Made by a program: the position numbers and the translations under genes. Positions 28,237-39,037 of a stretch of DNA of 64,000 bases are shown piece by piece; the stretch's first letter is position 1; every line of letters begins with the position of its first letter. Source of the stretch: Affinundibacterium seohonense (lineage in GTDB: Bacteria > Pseudomonadota > Gammaproteobacteria > Burkholderiales > Burkholderiaceae_D); NCBI RefSeq assembly GCF_014284305.1, contig NZ_JACOFW010000004.1, positions 1 through 64,000 on the forward strand, written 5' to 3'. The notes beneath the pieces are model-generated. The model saw only the letters and a list, made by a program, of their open reading frames with translations, was not told where the DNA came from and did no database searches.

Positions 28237-31200
28237 ATGCAAGCACAAGGTTTATACGATCCAAGTAATGAAAAAGATGCCTGCGGTGTCGGTTTCATTG
28301 CGCATATCAAGGGTAAGAAGACGCATGCCATCGTTGAACAAGGCTTGCTGATTCTGAAAAATCTCGACCATCGGGGTGCGGTCGGTGCTGATGCCTTAAT
28401 GGGTGACGGTGCGGGTGTCTTGATTCAGATTCCAGATCAGTACTATCGCGAAGAGATGGCGAAGCAGGGCGTGGAATTGCCGCCGCCTGGTGAATATGGC
28501 GTGGGCATGATCTTTTTGCCTAAGGAACATGCTTCTCGTTTGGCTTGCGAACAAGAGATCGAACGCGCAGTGCGCGCTGAAGGTCAGGTTGTTCTCGGTT
28601 GGCGCGATGTGCCAGTGGATACCGAAATGCCGATGTCGCCAACTGTGCGCGAAAAAGAGCCGGTGATACGCCAGATCTTCATCGGTCGCGGTCCTGACAT
28701 CATGGTCACCGATGCTTTGGAACGTAAGCTCTACGTGATCCGTAAATCGGCTGTGCATGCGATCGAGGCTTTGCACCTCTTGCATGGTAAAGAATATTTT
28801 GTACCGTCGATGTCGGCGCGTACTATCGTCTATAAAGGCTTGCTGCTCGCTGATCAAGTCGGCGTGTACTACAAAGATTTGCAAGACGAGCGTTGCGTCT
28901 CCGCTTTGGCTCTGGTGCATCAGCGTTTCTCAACCAATACGTTCCCAGAATGGCCATTGGCTCACCCTTACCGCATGATTGCGCACAATGGTGAGATCAA
29001 TACCGTCAAAGGCAACTTCAACTGGATGCGTGCACGTGAAGGCGTGATGAAGTCGGCAGTGCTCGGTGACGATTTGCAAAAACTCTACCCACTGATTTTT
29101 GAAGGCCAATCCGATACGGCAAGTTTCGATAATGCACTCGAACTCTTGGTGATGGCAGGTTACCCGATAGCGCAAGCGATGATGATGATGATTCCAGAAG
29201 CTTGGGAAAATCATACGATGATGGACGATAACCGTCGTGCTTTCTACGAATACCATGCCGCGATGATGGAGCCATGGGATGGTCCAGCGGCGATGGCATT
29301 TACCGATGGTCGTCAAATCGGCGGTACTTTGGATCGTAACGGTTTGCGTCCAGCGCGTTACATCATCACTGACGACGACTTAGTTGTGATGGCATCTGAA
29401 TCTGGCGTTTTGCCAATTCCAGAAGCACGCATCATCAAGAAATGGCGTCTGCAACCAGGCAAGATGTTTTTGATCGACTTGGAAGCAGGTCGCATCATCG
29501 ACGATAAAGAAATCAAAGATACTTATTCCAATGCGAAACCATACAAGCAGTGGATTAATTCCGTGCGTATCAAACTCAATTCACTCAAAGGTGAAGAAGA
29601 CAATACGCCAGAAACGGCTTCCTTATTAGATAGGCAGCAGGCTTTCGGTTACACCCAAGAAGACATCAAATTCTTGATGGAACCGATGGCTGTTAGCGGT
29701 GAAGAAGCGATCGGCTCCATGGGTAACGACTCCTCCTTAGCGGTGATGTCGAATAAACTCAAGCCACTATATAACTACTTCAAGCAATTATTCGCGCAGG
29801 TAACGAATCCACCGATCGATCCGATTCGCGAAGCGATGGTCATGTCGCTGGTGTCTTTCATCGGACCAAAACCGAATTTGCTCGACACGAATAACATCAA
29901 TCCACCGATGCGTTTGGAAGTGTCACAGCCTGTTTTGGATTTCGCCGATATCGCCAAATTGCGCAACATCAGCGCCAACACTGGCGGCAAATTTAAGTCT
30001 TACGAACTCGATATTTGCTACCCGGTCGCATGGGGCAAAGATGGTATCGAAGCACGCTTGGCGTCTATCTGTGCTGAAGTCGTCGATGCGGTGAAATCCG
30101 GTCACAACATCATGATCATCACCGATCGCAAGATGGATGCGAACTTTGTGGCGATCCCGGCCTTGTTGGCTACCTCAACCGTGCATCAACATTTAGTCAG
30201 CAAGGGTTTGCGTACGACAACTGGTTTGGTAGTCGAAACTGGTTCTGCACGTGAAACACATCACTTCGCTTTGTTGGCAGGCTATGGTGCTGAAGCCGTC
30301 CATCCTTACTTAGCGATGCAGACACTCGCGGATATGGCGATCAAGTTGAAGGATGTCGATGCAGAAAAAGCCATCTACAACTACACCAAAGCTATCGGCA
30401 AAGGCTTGCATAAAGTCATGTCGAAAATGGGTATCTCGACTTACATGTCTTACTGCGGCGCACAGATTTTTGAAGCCGTTGGTTTGAATAAGTCTTTGGT
30501 CGACAAATACTTCAAAGGCACAGCGTCGAACGTAGAAGGTATAGGCGTTTTTGAAGTCGCAGAAGAAGCCTTGCGCTTGCATACAGCCGCGTTCGGCAAT
30601 GATCCAGTTTTGGCCAATTCACTCGATGCGGGTGGCGAATATGCCTTCCGTATTCGTGGTGAAGACCACATGTGGACGCCTGATTCGATTGCGAAACTCC
30701 AGCATTCAACACGTTCAAACAATTTTAATTCCTACAAAGAATACGCACAGATCATCAACGACCAATCTAAACGTCACATGACTCTGCGTGGTTTGTTTGA
30801 GTTCAAGATTGATGCAAGTAAAGCGATTCCTCTTGACCAAGTTGAGCCAGCCAAAGAGATCGTCAAACGCTTTGCAACTGGCGCGATGTCCATGGGTTCT
30901 ATCAGTACCGAAGCGCATGCGACTTTGGCGATTGCGATGAACCGTATTGGTGGTAAATCGAACACTGGTGAAGGTGGCGAAGATCCAGCGCGTTACACAC
31001 AAGAGTTGAAAGGCATCCCGATCAAGCAGGGTGCAACCATGGCCTCCGTGATTGGCGCTGAAAATGTCGAAGTCGATATTCCTTTGCAAGACGGCGATTC
31101 CCTGCGTTCACGTATTAAACAAGTCGCGTCCGGTCGTTTTGGTGTGACAGCGGAATACTTAAGCTCTGCGGATCAGATTCAGATCAAGATGGCACAAGGC

Positions 31201-32919
31201 GCAAAGCCAGGTGAAGGTGGTCAGTTACCAGGTCATAAGGTGTCGGATTACATCGCAAAATTGCGTTTCTCTGTGCCAGGCGTGGGCTTGATTTCTCCAC
31301 CACCACATCATGATATTTACTCCATCGAAGATTTGGCGCAATTGATTCATGACTTGAAAAACGTCAATCCACGTGCTTCGATTTCTGTGAAATTGGTGTC
31401 CGAAGTTGGTGTCGGTACGATTGCTGCTGGTGTGACCAAGGCGAAGTCCGATCACATCGTGATCGCAGGTCATGACGGCGGCACAGGTGCCTCACCTTTG
31501 TCATCCGTCAAACATGCAGGTACACCGTGGGAACTCGGTTTGTCCGAGACTCAGCAAACATTGGTCTTGAACGGTTTGCGTGGTCGTGTTCGTGTACAAG
31601 CTGATGGTCAAATGAAAACAGGTCGCGACGTGGTAATCGCTGCGATGTTGGGTGCCGATGAAATTGGCTTTGCAACAGCACCGTTGGTAGTCGAAGGCTG
31701 CATCATGATGCGTAAGTGTCATTTGAATACATGCCCAGTCGGCGTCGCGACCCAAGATCCAGAATTGCGTAAAAAGTTTTCTGGTAAGCCTGAGTATGTC
31801 GTGAACTATTTCTTCTTCGTCGCAGAAGAAGCACGTCAAATCATGGCGCAACTCGGTATCCGTACTTATGACGAATTGATCGGCCGTGTGGATCTCTTAG
31901 ATAAATCCAAAGCGATCACGCACTGGAAAGCCAAGGGCTTGGATTTCAGCCGCATCTTCCATCAAGTGGAGGCAAGCGAAGAAGTTGCGATTCGCCATGT
32001 TGAAGAACAAGATCACGGTCTGGATAAGGCCTTGGACAACAAGTTAATCGCACAAGCGAAATTGGCGTTGGAAACAGGCGAGAAAGTGTCCTTCATCCAG
32101 CCTATCAAAAACTTGAACCGTACAGTCGGTGCGATGTTGTCCGGTGAAGTGGCGAAGCGTTACGGCCACGCTGGTTTGCCAGACGATACTATCCATATCC
32201 AATTGCAAGGTACAGCTGGTCAATCCGCAGGTGCATTCCTAGCGCGCGGTGTGACTTTGGATTTGGTCGGTGAAGGTAATGATTACGTCGGTAAAGGTCT
32301 GTCCGGTGGTCGCATCATCATTCGTCCAAACACAGAATTCCGTGGCTGGGCAGTCGATAACATCATCTGCGGTAACACAGTTTTGTACGGCGCGATCGCA
32401 GGTGAAGCCTTTATCAATGGTGTAGCAGGTGAACGTTTTGCGGTACGTAACTCAGGTGCTTTGGCAGTCATCGAAGGTACTGGTGACCATGGCTGCGAAT
32501 ACATGACGGGCGGCACGGTAGTCGTGCTCGGAGCAACTGGCCGTAACTTCGCAGCTGGCATGTCTGGCGGTATCGCTTACGTCTACGATCCGGATGGTGA
32601 GTTTGCGCCTAAGTGCAATATGTCTATGGTGAGTTTGGAATCTGTCTTAGCGGGTGATGAGCAAGAAAAAACCATTCCGAAATCACAGTGGCACGCCAAG
32701 ACACGCGGCGCTGAGCCAGAGACGGACGAAGCGATTTTGCGTAACGCAATTGAACGTCATTTCAAACACACAGGCAGCACACGTTCACGCAACTTGCTGG
32801 ACGACTGGGCACGCAGCCGCGCCAAGTTCGTCAAAGTATTCCCGCACGAATACAAACGTGCTTTGGGTGAGATGTATGCGGCGAAAGAGGCTGAAGTGAA
32901 ATTGGAAAAAGCGGCTTAA
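28237..32919 (+). CDS. gltB: Glutamate synthase (NADPH) large subunit
   Basis: 1560 residues from ATG 28237, chosen because GGAGAG precedes it and because it places the N-terminal nucleophile cysteine ([11 protein letters not shown], Cys16) shortly after a brief propeptide. The protein has a class II glutamine amidotransferase domain (to about 430), central domain, FMN-binding synthase domain with [16 protein letters not shown], the 3Fe-4S cysteines in [18 protein letters not shown] and the C-terminal beta-helix GXGXG domain ([16 protein letters not shown]). With GltD it makes two glutamates from glutamine and 2-oxoglutarate, central to ammonia assimilation. A frame extension to 28111 is unlikely to be translated. 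A fragment of its beta-helix region recurs at 51806-51895. Confidence 0.97.
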   Translation: MQAQGLYDPSNEKDACGVGFIAHIKGKKTHAIVEQGLLILKNLDHRGAVGADALMGDGAGVLIQIPDQYYREEMAKQGVELPPPGEYGVGMIFLPKEHASRLACEQEIERAVRAEGQVVLGWRDVPVDTEMPMSPTVREKEPVIRQIFIGRGPDIMVTDALERKLYVIRKSAVHAIEALHLLHGKEYFVPSMSARTIVYKGLLLADQVGVYYKDLQDERCVSALALVHQRFSTNTFPEWPLAHPYRMIAHNGEINTVKGNFNWMRAREGVMKSAVLGDDLQKLYPLIFEGQSDTASFDNALELLVMAGYPIAQAMMMMIPEAWENHTMMDDNRRAFYEYHAAMMEPWDGPAAMAFTDGRQIGGTLDRNGLRPARYIITDDDLVVMASESGVLPIPEARIIKKWRLQPGKMFLIDLEAGRIIDDKEIKDTYSNAKPYKQWINSVRIKLNSLKGEEDNTPETASLLDRQQAFGYTQEDIKFLMEPMAVSGEEAIGSMGNDSSLAVMSNKLKPLYNYFKQLFAQVTNPPIDPIREAMVMSLVSFIGPKPNLLDTNNINPPMRLEVSQPVLDFADIAKLRNISANTGGKFKSYELDICYPVAWGKDGIEARLASICAEVVDAVKSGHNIMIITDRKMDANFVAIPALLATSTVHQHLVSKGLRTTTGLVVETGSARETHHFALLAGYGAEAVHPYLAMQTLADMAIKLKDVDAEKAIYNYTKAIGKGLHKVMSKMGISTYMSYCGAQIFEAVGLNKSLVDKYFKGTASNVEGIGVFEVAEEALRLHTAAFGNDPVLANSLDAGGEYAFRIRGEDHMWTPDSIAKLQHSTRSNNFNSYKEYAQIINDQSKRHMTLRGLFEFKIDASKAIPLDQVEPAKEIVKRFATGAMSMGSISTEAHATLAIAMNRIGGKSNTGEGGEDPARYTQELKGIPIKQGATMASVIGAENVEVDIPLQDGDSLRSRIKQVASGRFGVTAEYLSSADQIQIKMAQGAKPGEGGQLPGHKVSDYIAKLRFSVPGVGLISPPPHHDIYSIEDLAQLIHDLKNVNPRASISVKLVSEVGVGTIAAGVTKAKSDHIVIAGHDGGTGASPLSSVKHAGTPWELGLSETQQTLVLNGLRGRVRVQADGQMKTGRDVVIAAMLGADEIGFATAPLVVEGCIMMRKCHLNTCPVGVATQDPELRKKFSGKPEYVVNYFFFVAEEARQIMAQLGIRTYDELIGRVDLLDKSKAITHWKAKGLDFSRIFHQVEASEEVAIRHVEEQDHGLDKALDNKLIAQAKLALETGEKVSFIQPIKNLNRTVGAMLSGEVAKRYGHAGLPDDTIHIQLQGTAGQSAGAFLARGVTLDLVGEGNDYVGKGLSGGRIIIRPNTEFRGWAVDNIICGNTVLYGAIAGEAFINGVAGERFAVRNSGALAVIEGTGDHGCEYMTGGTVVVLGATGRNFAAGMSGGIAYVYDPDGEFAPKCNMSMVSLESVLAGDEQEKTIPKSQWHAKTRGAEPETDEAILRNAIERHFKHTGSTRSRNLLDDWARSRAKFVKVFPHEYKRALGEMYAAKEAEVKLEKAA

Positions 32920-32938
32920 GGATCGAGGTTCGATAAAG

Positions 32939-33112
32939 CCCCCTCTCCCGCAGGCGGGAGAGGGTTGGGGTGAGGGTGATTCAGGTTAGCGAAATCAATG
33001 TTTCAGGATGATTGGTTCGAATTTGAGAACTCATAATCTAACGGAATTTCTCGCTTATCGACCTCCCTCATCCCCGACCCAGCATATGGAATTCGCCGCC
33101 AGCGGGAGATGG
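32939..33112. repeat. Inverted pair of REP-like palindromes between gltB and gltD (family A)
   Basis: The first unit (32939-32976) has the perfect arms CCCTCTCCCGC and GCGGGAGAGGG followed by TTGGGGTGAGGG. A second, degenerate unit in opposite orientation (33064-33112: TCCCTCATCCCCGACCC, then AGCGGGAGATGG) lies 87 bases further on. The same pair design occurs at 45094-45265. Such units between co-transcribed genes may stabilise mRNA or partly terminate transcription. Confidence 0.8.
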
Positions 33113-33180
33113 AAGCAAGAATCGTTGAGTTGACAAAGTTAAAACACGCGCATTGCGCCTAGCTAGATTGAGGTTTTATC

Positions 33181-34644
33181 ATGGGAAAAGTAACAGGTTT
33201 TATGGAATACCAGCGCTTGCAAGAAGCGAGCGAAGCGCCTAAGGCGCGTTTGAAGCATTACAAAGAATTTTTGATGCATCTGGACGATGGCCAAGCCAAA
33301 ATCCAAGCAGCACGTTGCATGGACTGCGGCATTCCGTTTTGTAATAACGGCTGCCCAGTCAACAACATCATCCCTGACTGGAATGATCTGACCTACAACG
33401 GCAATTACCAACAAGCCTTGGAAGTGCTGCATTCAACGAATAACTTTCCAGAATTCACAGGAAGAATTTGCCCAGCACCTTGCGAATCAGCCTGCACACT
33501 CGGCATCAACGAACTGCCAGTCGGCATTAAATCGATAGAGCATTTCATCATCGATAAGGGTTGGGAAAACGGTTGGGTCACACCACAAATTCCTGCGCAA
33601 AAAACAGGTAAAAAAGTCGCCATCGTTGGCTCAGGTCCAGCAGGTCTAGCGGCAGCACAGCAATTGGCACGCGCTGGTCATGATGTGACCGTCTTCGAAA
33701 AAAATGATCGCGTCGGTGGCTTGCTTCGTTACGGTATTCCTGATTTTAAAATGGAAAAATCCCACATCGACCGTCGTGTTGAACAAATGCAGGCAGAAGG
33801 CGTGACTTTCCGTACCAGCGTTCTGGTTGGTAAAGATTTCCCAGCTACGATTACCAACTGGGCGAAAGAAACCGTCTCCGCAGATGACTTGAAAAAAGAT
33901 TTTGATGCCGTGATCGTCGCAGGTGGTGCCGAAGTACCACGTGATTTGCCTGTTCCAGGTCGCGAACTCAAAGGTGTACATTTTGCGATGGACTTTTTAC
34001 CATTGCAAAATAAAGTGAATGCAGGAGACAAGATCAAAGACCAATTGTCCGCTAGCGGCAAGCACGTCGTGGTCATAGGTGGTGGCGATACCGGTTCCGA
34101 TTGCGTCGGCACCTCCAATCGTCACGGCGCAAAATCAGTCGCTCAATTCGAATTGATGCCACAACCACCAGAAACAGAAAATAAACCATTAGTCTGGCCT
34201 TACTGGCCAACCAAATTGCGCACATCTTCTTCACACGAAGAAGGCTGTGATCGCGATTGGGCAGTGGCGACAAAACGCTTAGAAGGTAAGGGCGGCAAAG
34301 TAGAAAAACTGATCGCCTGCCGTGTCGAATGGAAAGACGGCAAGATGTCCGAAGTGCCCGATTCTGAATTCGAAATGAAAGCCGACTTGGTACTATTAGC
34401 AATGGGCTTCGTTTCACCAGTCGCCCAAGTCTTAGACGCCTTCGGTGTCGACAAAGACGCACGCGGTAATGCCCGTGCGACGACCGATGGCGAAGGTTGT
34501 TATAAAACCAATGTAGAAAAAGTCTATGCAGCGGGTGATATGCGCCGTGGCCAATCGCTGGTCGTATGGGCAATCCGCGAAGGCCGTCAATGCGCGCGTG
34601 AAGTGGATATGTTCTTGATGGGAGAGTCCGTTTTGCCACGTTGA
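33181..34644 (+). CDS. gltD: Glutamate synthase (NADPH) small subunit
   Basis: 487 residues. The N-terminal 4Fe-4S domain has the expected cysteines ([16 protein letters not shown] at about 45-60 and [14 protein letters not shown] at about 95-108). The FAD-binding site is [20 protein letters not shown] (about 147-166) and the NADPH site is [17 protein letters not shown] (about 295-311). It passes electrons from NADPH to the GltB flavin and iron-sulfur centres. It follows gltB by 261 bases containing the REP pair, and the two are presumably co-transcribed. A strong terminator lies 65 bases downstream. Confidence 0.97.
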   Translation: MGKVTGFMEYQRLQEASEAPKARLKHYKEFLMHLDDGQAKIQAARCMDCGIPFCNNGCPVNNIIPDWNDLTYNGNYQQALEVLHSTNNFPEFTGRICPAPCESACTLGINELPVGIKSIEHFIIDKGWENGWVTPQIPAQKTGKKVAIVGSGPAGLAAAQQLARAGHDVTVFEKNDRVGGLLRYGIPDFKMEKSHIDRRVEQMQAEGVTFRTSVLVGKDFPATITNWAKETVSADDLKKDFDAVIVAGGAEVPRDLPVPGRELKGVHFAMDFLPLQNKVNAGDKIKDQLSASGKHVVVIGGGDTGSDCVGTSNRHGAKSVAQFELMPQPPETENKPLVWPYWPTKLRTSSSHEEGCDRDWAVATKRLEGKGGKVEKLIACRVEWKDGKMSEVPDSEFEMKADLVLLAMGFVSPVAQVLDAFGVDKDARGNARATTDGEGCYKTNVEKVYAAGDMRRGQSLVVWAIREGRQCAREVDMFLMGESVLPR

Positions 34645-34708
34645 GAGTTTTGAAAATGAATTCAAGTAGTCACTAGTTTATTGAGTAGCACCATGTTGTT
34701 TAAGGTTT

Positions 34709-34751
34709 CCCTCCAATCTATCTTTTATCGGATGTGTTGGAGGGTTTTTTT
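34709..34751 (+). terminator. Rho-independent terminator of gltBD
   Basis: A perfect 8-bp stem (34709-34716 with 34737-34744) followed by seven T. The surrounding sequence (GTTGTTTAAGG before, TTTTTTTATGGG after) recurs at 37268-37328. Confidence 0.9.
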
Positions 34752-35027
34752 ATGGGTGAGACGTTCATCACGTCTATTGTTTATTTTGATCAAAGTAGAT
34801 AATTCGCGCTCGATCTTGCATCGCTAAAGGTGAATTGATCATTTTTTGATACTGTGGTATTGATGGAGATCAAGTTTTTTGTCTGCAAGTTGGTATCCAC
34901 TCAATCTTTACAATAATTAACAATTTATATGCCACAAATTCAGCATTTTGTTTCCATGTGGAAAATCCAATGATTATAATAAATCCCAAATTTATTTCAG
35001 TCAGCACATTTTAATTTCGTCGGGAGA
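34752..35027. other. AT-rich leader of the second chemoreceptor gene
   Basis: The promoter of the following chemoreceptor gene should lie here. I did not find a clear flagellar sigma-28 promoter or other motif. Confidence 0.3.
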
Positions 35028-36989
35028 ATGCAATTGTCATTCAATATCTTTGGTCCAGGTAAGCAGATTATGCGCAGCTTGCGCATGCCGGCGAAGTTTT
35101 CAATTATTGTTGTCACGCTGCTGATTCCTTTGATGATGCTCTTGTATCTGTATGTGAGTAGAGCCAATGCGGAAATTGAATTCGCCGAGGATGAAGCTAC
35201 TGGCGTCTATTTTCACCAGCACGTCAATCCTTTAATGGACGCGGTCTTGCAGCATCGCGGGCAAGTTTTGTTGCGATTAATAGAAGTCGAGGATAAAGCT
35301 CTCACAAATGAAGCTGTATCTGCGATCGACAAAGCTTTTGACGATTTAGAGAAAATATTGGCTGAGCGTGACCCATTCCAGCTAAAACCTATTCTTAGCA
35401 ATGCGAAAGCTGCGTGGTTAGACGCGGAGAAAACGACTTATACAGAAACAGCGCAAATTACTGCTAAATACACCAAGGTGAATGATGCGTTGATGGAAAT
35501 CCGCAGGCAGATTTCCGAGCAATCTAGTCTCGCTTTGGATCCGGATGTTGATAGTTACTATTTAATGGTTGCTGCTACGGAGAAGTTGCCAGCGATGACT
35601 TCGAACTTAGCGCCATTGCGTGGTTTAGTTGCTTATGTCGCTGCCAAACCCGATCAGGCAGATGCAACCAGAACACGTATCGCTGCATTTATGGCATTGA
35701 TCAAGCGTGATACGGCAGAGGCAAAGGATGCTTTAGCCAGGGTAGGAAAAGTCAACCCAGATGCGCTCAAGGGCATCGACCAACAAGTATTTGATCGCAC
35801 CGACGATTACCTGAAGTTGATCCAAAACACCATCATGAGTGCAGAGGTCAGTGGCCAAGCGAAAGCAATCTATACAGCTGGTAGTGACGTGATTTATGCA
35901 AATGAGGCGTTAACCGAAAAGATTTTAAAGGCGCTGGGTGTGGCTTTGGAACTGCGTATTGACAGCCTGACGCGTCACCGCAATTTGATGCTAATCGGTG
36001 TGGTTTTTGCTTTGGTTGTCGCGATGTATGCGCTTTATACTTTTTATCTAACTTCGATGAGTGGCTTTAAAAGTATGTCTAAGCGAGTGAATATGCTTGG
36101 CGAAGGTGATTTAACAACCTCAAATGCTGCTGTTGGAAATGATGAAATCTCTGAATCGATCAACATCTTTAGGGTGAGCGTCCATGCGCTTTCAAAGATC
36201 GTAGCTGGTGTGCGTGAATCAGCGGAATCGATCAGTTTGGCAACGACGGAAATCGCTGCGGGCAACAATGATCTGGCAGAACGTGGCGCACGGATTGCTG
36301 GCACGGTGCAGCACACAGCTGAAAACATGGATTCACTCGCAGCCAAAGTCACCCATAATTTGGAGAATGCGAAACAAGCGGATCAACTTGCATTGTCGGC
36401 ATTTCAGGTTGCGACTAGAGGCGGTGTTATTGTTTCTAATGCAGTAGAAACAATGGAAAAAATCACGATCTCTTCACGTAAGATTGGTGATATTACCGAA
36501 GTGATTAATGGTATCGCTTTTCAGACCAATATCTTGGCATTGAACGCTGCGGTTGAGGCAGCACGCGCTGGCGAGCAGGGACGAGGGTTTGCTGTAGTCG
36601 CATCTGAAGTGCGCAGCCTGGCGCAACGCAGCGCCAGTGCGGCAAAAGAAATTGGTGATTTGATTCGAGATTCGATACAAGATATTGAATCTGGTGCTCG
36701 CTATGTTAACGATGCTGGCAATACGATGAAAGAGATTGTGAATTCGGTACAAAATGTTACTGAAATCATGGATCAAATTACCAAGGGCTCAAACGAGCAA
36801 TCACATGAAATCAATCAAATGGCGGAAGCAGTACGTGAGGTCGACGCCAGTACACAACAAAATGCCGCGATGGTCGAAGAGATTTCTGCCGCAGTGATGT
36901 CATTAGAGGAGCGTGCGAATTTCCTTGCTGAATCCGTCAAAACTTTTAGAATTGACGCGATGCCAGCGACGAAGTTGATTGCGTACTAG
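35028..36989 (+). CDS. Methyl-accepting chemotaxis protein with long periplasmic sensor region
   Basis: 653 residues. Membrane segment 1 (about 25-46) and membrane segment 2 (about 322-344) enclose a helical periplasmic region of about 275 residues. A HAMP-like stretch follows ([20 protein letters not shown]), then the signalling domain with an intact tip ([40 protein letters not shown]). No CheR pentapeptide at the end. GGGAGA lies directly against the ATG but seven bases before a TTG (35034), so translation may begin at that TTG. It is monocistronic, ending at its own terminator, and sits between two similar terminator-containing repeats. Confidence 0.93.
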   Translation: MQLSFNIFGPGKQIMRSLRMPAKFSIIVVTLLIPLMMLLYLYVSRANAEIEFAEDEATGVYFHQHVNPLMDAVLQHRGQVLLRLIEVEDKALTNEAVSAIDKAFDDLEKILAERDPFQLKPILSNAKAAWLDAEKTTYTETAQITAKYTKVNDALMEIRRQISEQSSLALDPDVDSYYLMVAATEKLPAMTSNLAPLRGLVAYVAAKPDQADATRTRIAAFMALIKRDTAEAKDALARVGKVNPDALKGIDQQVFDRTDDYLKLIQNTIMSAEVSGQAKAIYTAGSDVIYANEALTEKILKALGVALELRIDSLTRHRNLMLIGVVFALVVAMYALYTFYLTSMSGFKSMSKRVNMLGEGDLTTSNAAVGNDEISESINIFRVSVHALSKIVAGVRESAESISLATTEIAAGNNDLAERGARIAGTVQHTAENMDSLAAKVTHNLENAKQADQLALSAFQVATRGGVIVSNAVETMEKITISSRKIGDITEVINGIAFQTNILALNAAVEAARAGEQGRGFAVVASEVRSLAQRSASAAKEIGDLIRDSIQDIESGARYVNDAGNTMKEIVNSVQNVTEIMDQITKGSNEQSHEINQMAEAVREVDASTQQNAAMVEEISAAVMSLEERANFLAESVKTFRIDAMPATKLIAY

Positions 36990-37028
36990 CTTTGATAGGT
37001 TCGATTTAATACATTGTCCTCGTTAAAG

Positions 37029-37071
37029 AATAATCCAATGGCGTGCAGTACGTTCATTGGATTATTTTTTT
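37029..37071 (+). terminator. Rho-independent terminator of the second chemoreceptor gene
   Basis: A perfect 12-bp stem (37029-37040 with 37055-37066) followed by a T run, 40 bases after the stop codon. Confidence 0.9.
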
Positions 37072-37267
37072 ATGTGGGCTAGATGTTGAAAGCGCGAGCG
37101 GATAAAAGGTGGTGAAACCTAAGTTTCACGAGCAAATGACCAGGGACTTTTTACGACTTCTGAGCGTACTACACAGCGAAGCAGGAGAGTGAAATGAAGA
37201 ATGAAAATTGAATGCAATGAATTTGCAATTCATACTTGACACGCTTCATAGAAGGGCGGGGGCAAAG

Positions 37268-37328
37268 TTGTTTAAGGATGCCCTCCAATGTATTCATTCG
37301 TGAATGTATTGGAGGTTTTTTTTATGGG
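37268..37328 (+). repeat. Second copy of the gltD-terminator-type repeat, without its own gene
   Basis: GTTGTTTAAGG, a CCTCCAA/TTGGAGG hairpin (37282-37288 with 37309-37315, further pairing inside the loop) and eight T followed by ATGGG. It mirrors 34694-34756. No gene ends just upstream of it, so it is an orphan terminator-like element. Confidence 0.7.
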
Positions 37329-37507
37329 CGATTCATTTTTCAACTAATACGCTGATGAATCAAAAGTGCGTTGGATGTAAGGATTCAAGAACTAGTCCGA
37401 CCAATCGGCAGTGCGCTTAGTCCTTCCCACTTGAAAACACAATGAGGTGACAAAGGCGCATTGATCTAATCCTTAACTAGAGACCTCGACTACTCAATGA
37501 GACCGAT

Positions 37508-37912
37508 ATGACCAACTTCCTCAAGAAAATCCTTTCCGCTTTCGCGCTTTTCTTCGTTTTTTCAAATGCGTATGCCCTAGATAAAGAGCCGTTCACACAA
37601 GCGCGTTTTGATGCACTGCAAGCCTCTGGCGCTGTCGTGTTGATTGATATCTATGCGCCTTGGTGCCCAACTTGCAAGCAACAGCAAAAAGTATTCGAGC
37701 AATTCCGCGCGGCGAATCCTGACAAAAAATTCACCATCTTAGAAGTCGACTATGACAAGCATAAAGACGTCGTGCGTCAATTCCGAGCGCCACGTCAGTC
37801 CACTTTGTTACTGTATCGCGGCAACAAGCAACACTGGTTCGCGGTTGCAGAAACGCGTGTTGAAGTGATTTCTGCTGAGATCATCAAAGCCATCGACTAC
37901 AACTACAATTAA
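37508..37912 (+). CDS. Exported thioredoxin-family protein
   Basis: 134 residues. A signal peptide or N-terminal anchor (KKILSAFALFFVFSNAYA) is followed by a thioredoxin fold with the active-site motif WCPTC (about residues 55-59) in IDIYAPWCPTCKQQQKVF. The cis-proline region reads FRAPRQSTLLLYRG. It probably reduces or isomerises protein thiols outside the cytoplasm. The gene ends five bases before a CcdA-type membrane electron carrier, which would supply its electrons; the two form an obvious operon. Confidence 0.9.
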   Translation: MTNFLKKILSAFALFFVFSNAYALDKEPFTQARFDALQASGAVVLIDIYAPWCPTCKQQQKVFEQFRAANPDKKFTILEVDYDKHKDVVRQFRAPRQSTLLLYRGNKQHWFAVAETRVEVISAEIIKAIDYNYN

Positions 37913-37916
37913 AGTT

Positions 37917-38621
37917 ATGCCACTCGAATTTGCTTCCGTCACCATCGCCCTTGTAGCAGGTGTGCTCAGTGTCTTATCGCCTTGTGTTTGGCCCTTGGTC
38001 CCGATCGTGATGACGTCCGCGAGTGGTCAAAGTCGCCTAGGTCCAATTTACTTGGCGTTTGGTTTGAGTTTGTCATTCGCCATCGCAGGTGCCTTCTTAT
38101 CGTTTATCTTGCTCAATTTGGGCTTGAACCCGGATGCCTTCCGTTCCGTCGCCGCAGTATTGATGGTATTGGTGGGCTTGATTTTGGTGGTCAAACCCTT
38201 AGCCGATTGGATCAACCAACATTTGTCCATGCTCAGTAGCCGCTTCGATATTGGCAGTGGTTCAAATAGTCTTGGACAGTTTGGCGTCGGTTTGCTGCTA
38301 GGCTTAGTGTGGCTGCCTTGCGTTGGTCCCACCTTGGGCGCGGCAATCGCTGTGGCATCGATAGGTCAAGACATGGGCATGGCATTTCTAGTGATGTTCG
38401 CCTTTGGTATCGGCACGGCTTCTGCATTATTGCTGGCAGCGTTTGTGTCAGGGCAGGTGCTAAAGCGAGTACGCCCCGGCTTATTCAGCCGTGTTGCAAG
38501 TGCAAAAATGGTGTTGGGCTATCTACTCATTGTGCTCGGCGGCATGATACTTGTGGGTTTAGATAAGACCTTAGAGATTTATGCTAATCAGATATTGCCT
38601 GATTGGGCGATATCGCTTTGA
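37917..38621 (+). CDS. CcdA/DsbD-type transmembrane thiol-electron transporter
   Basis: 234 residues and six hydrophobic segments. The two cysteine-containing helices of the CcdA family are present: SVLSPCVWPLVPIVMTSA (about 20-37) and GLVWLPCVGPTLGAAIAV (about 127-144). The internal two-fold arrangement is typical. It carries reducing equivalents from cytoplasmic thioredoxin across the inner membrane, most likely to the partner thioredoxin encoded just upstream. No cytochrome c maturation genes are adjacent. Confidence 0.9.
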   Translation: MPLEFASVTIALVAGVLSVLSPCVWPLVPIVMTSASGQSRLGPIYLAFGLSLSFAIAGAFLSFILLNLGLNPDAFRSVAAVLMVLVGLILVVKPLADWINQHLSMLSSRFDIGSGSNSLGQFGVGLLLGLVWLPCVGPTLGAAIAVASIGQDMGMAFLVMFAFGIGTASALLLAAFVSGQVLKRVRPGLFSRVASAKMVLGYLLIVLGGMILVGLDKTLEIYANQILPDWAISL

Positions 38622-38861
38622 TGTGATTTGGTTTGAAAATCGGAATTGAGATGGGGATGGCTGTTGATGCTATCTCCATTTTTTTGTGATCGGCTAGGAT
38701 GAATTGGAAATTCTTCATGCTGAAAAGATACTGTGCATTTCTTTGTTTATCACGTCCGGCTAAATGTTTATTTCACGGACATGAAAAACGCTGCTTTGTA
38801 TTGAACTAGCCTGAGGCGATTTTTTCAAGCTCAAATTTGGTTTGTTCAAGCCATGCAATCA
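38622..38861. other. Gap before the cassette-like region
   Basis: About 240 bases without a gene or clear terminator. A TATCTCCATTTTTTTG-like T-rich stretch near 38680 may help to end the ccdA transcript. Confidence 0.3.
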
Positions 38862-39012
38862 GTATCTTTTTTCGATTTGGGTAAAACCAGTTTTTAGTGA
38901 GTATAAATAATTTAACCCAAGCCCCATGTGGGCTTGAAGAGACTTGAAACAAATTGCATGTATTTTGGCAATCAGGTATCTTTTCATTTTGTTAAATTAA
39001 ATCACGTTAGAG
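38862..39012 (+). repeat. attC-like imperfect palindrome before the nuclease gene
   Basis: Contains ATTTAAC (38910-38916), which fits the attC R'' consensus RYYYAAC, and ends in GTTAGAG (39006-39012), close to the R' consensus GTTRRRY. It includes a hairpin with arms CAAGCCC and GGGCTTG. The whole stretch is similar to 40985-41134. The following gene starts 25 bases after R'. Confidence 0.5.
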
Positions 39013-39037
39013 CAAAATTGGAATTCGGAAATAGATT

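Noticed and set aside
32939-33112. CRISPR-like reading of the repeated palindromes
   Set aside because: Only inverted pairs at scattered loci, no regular direct repeat-spacer array and no cas genes.
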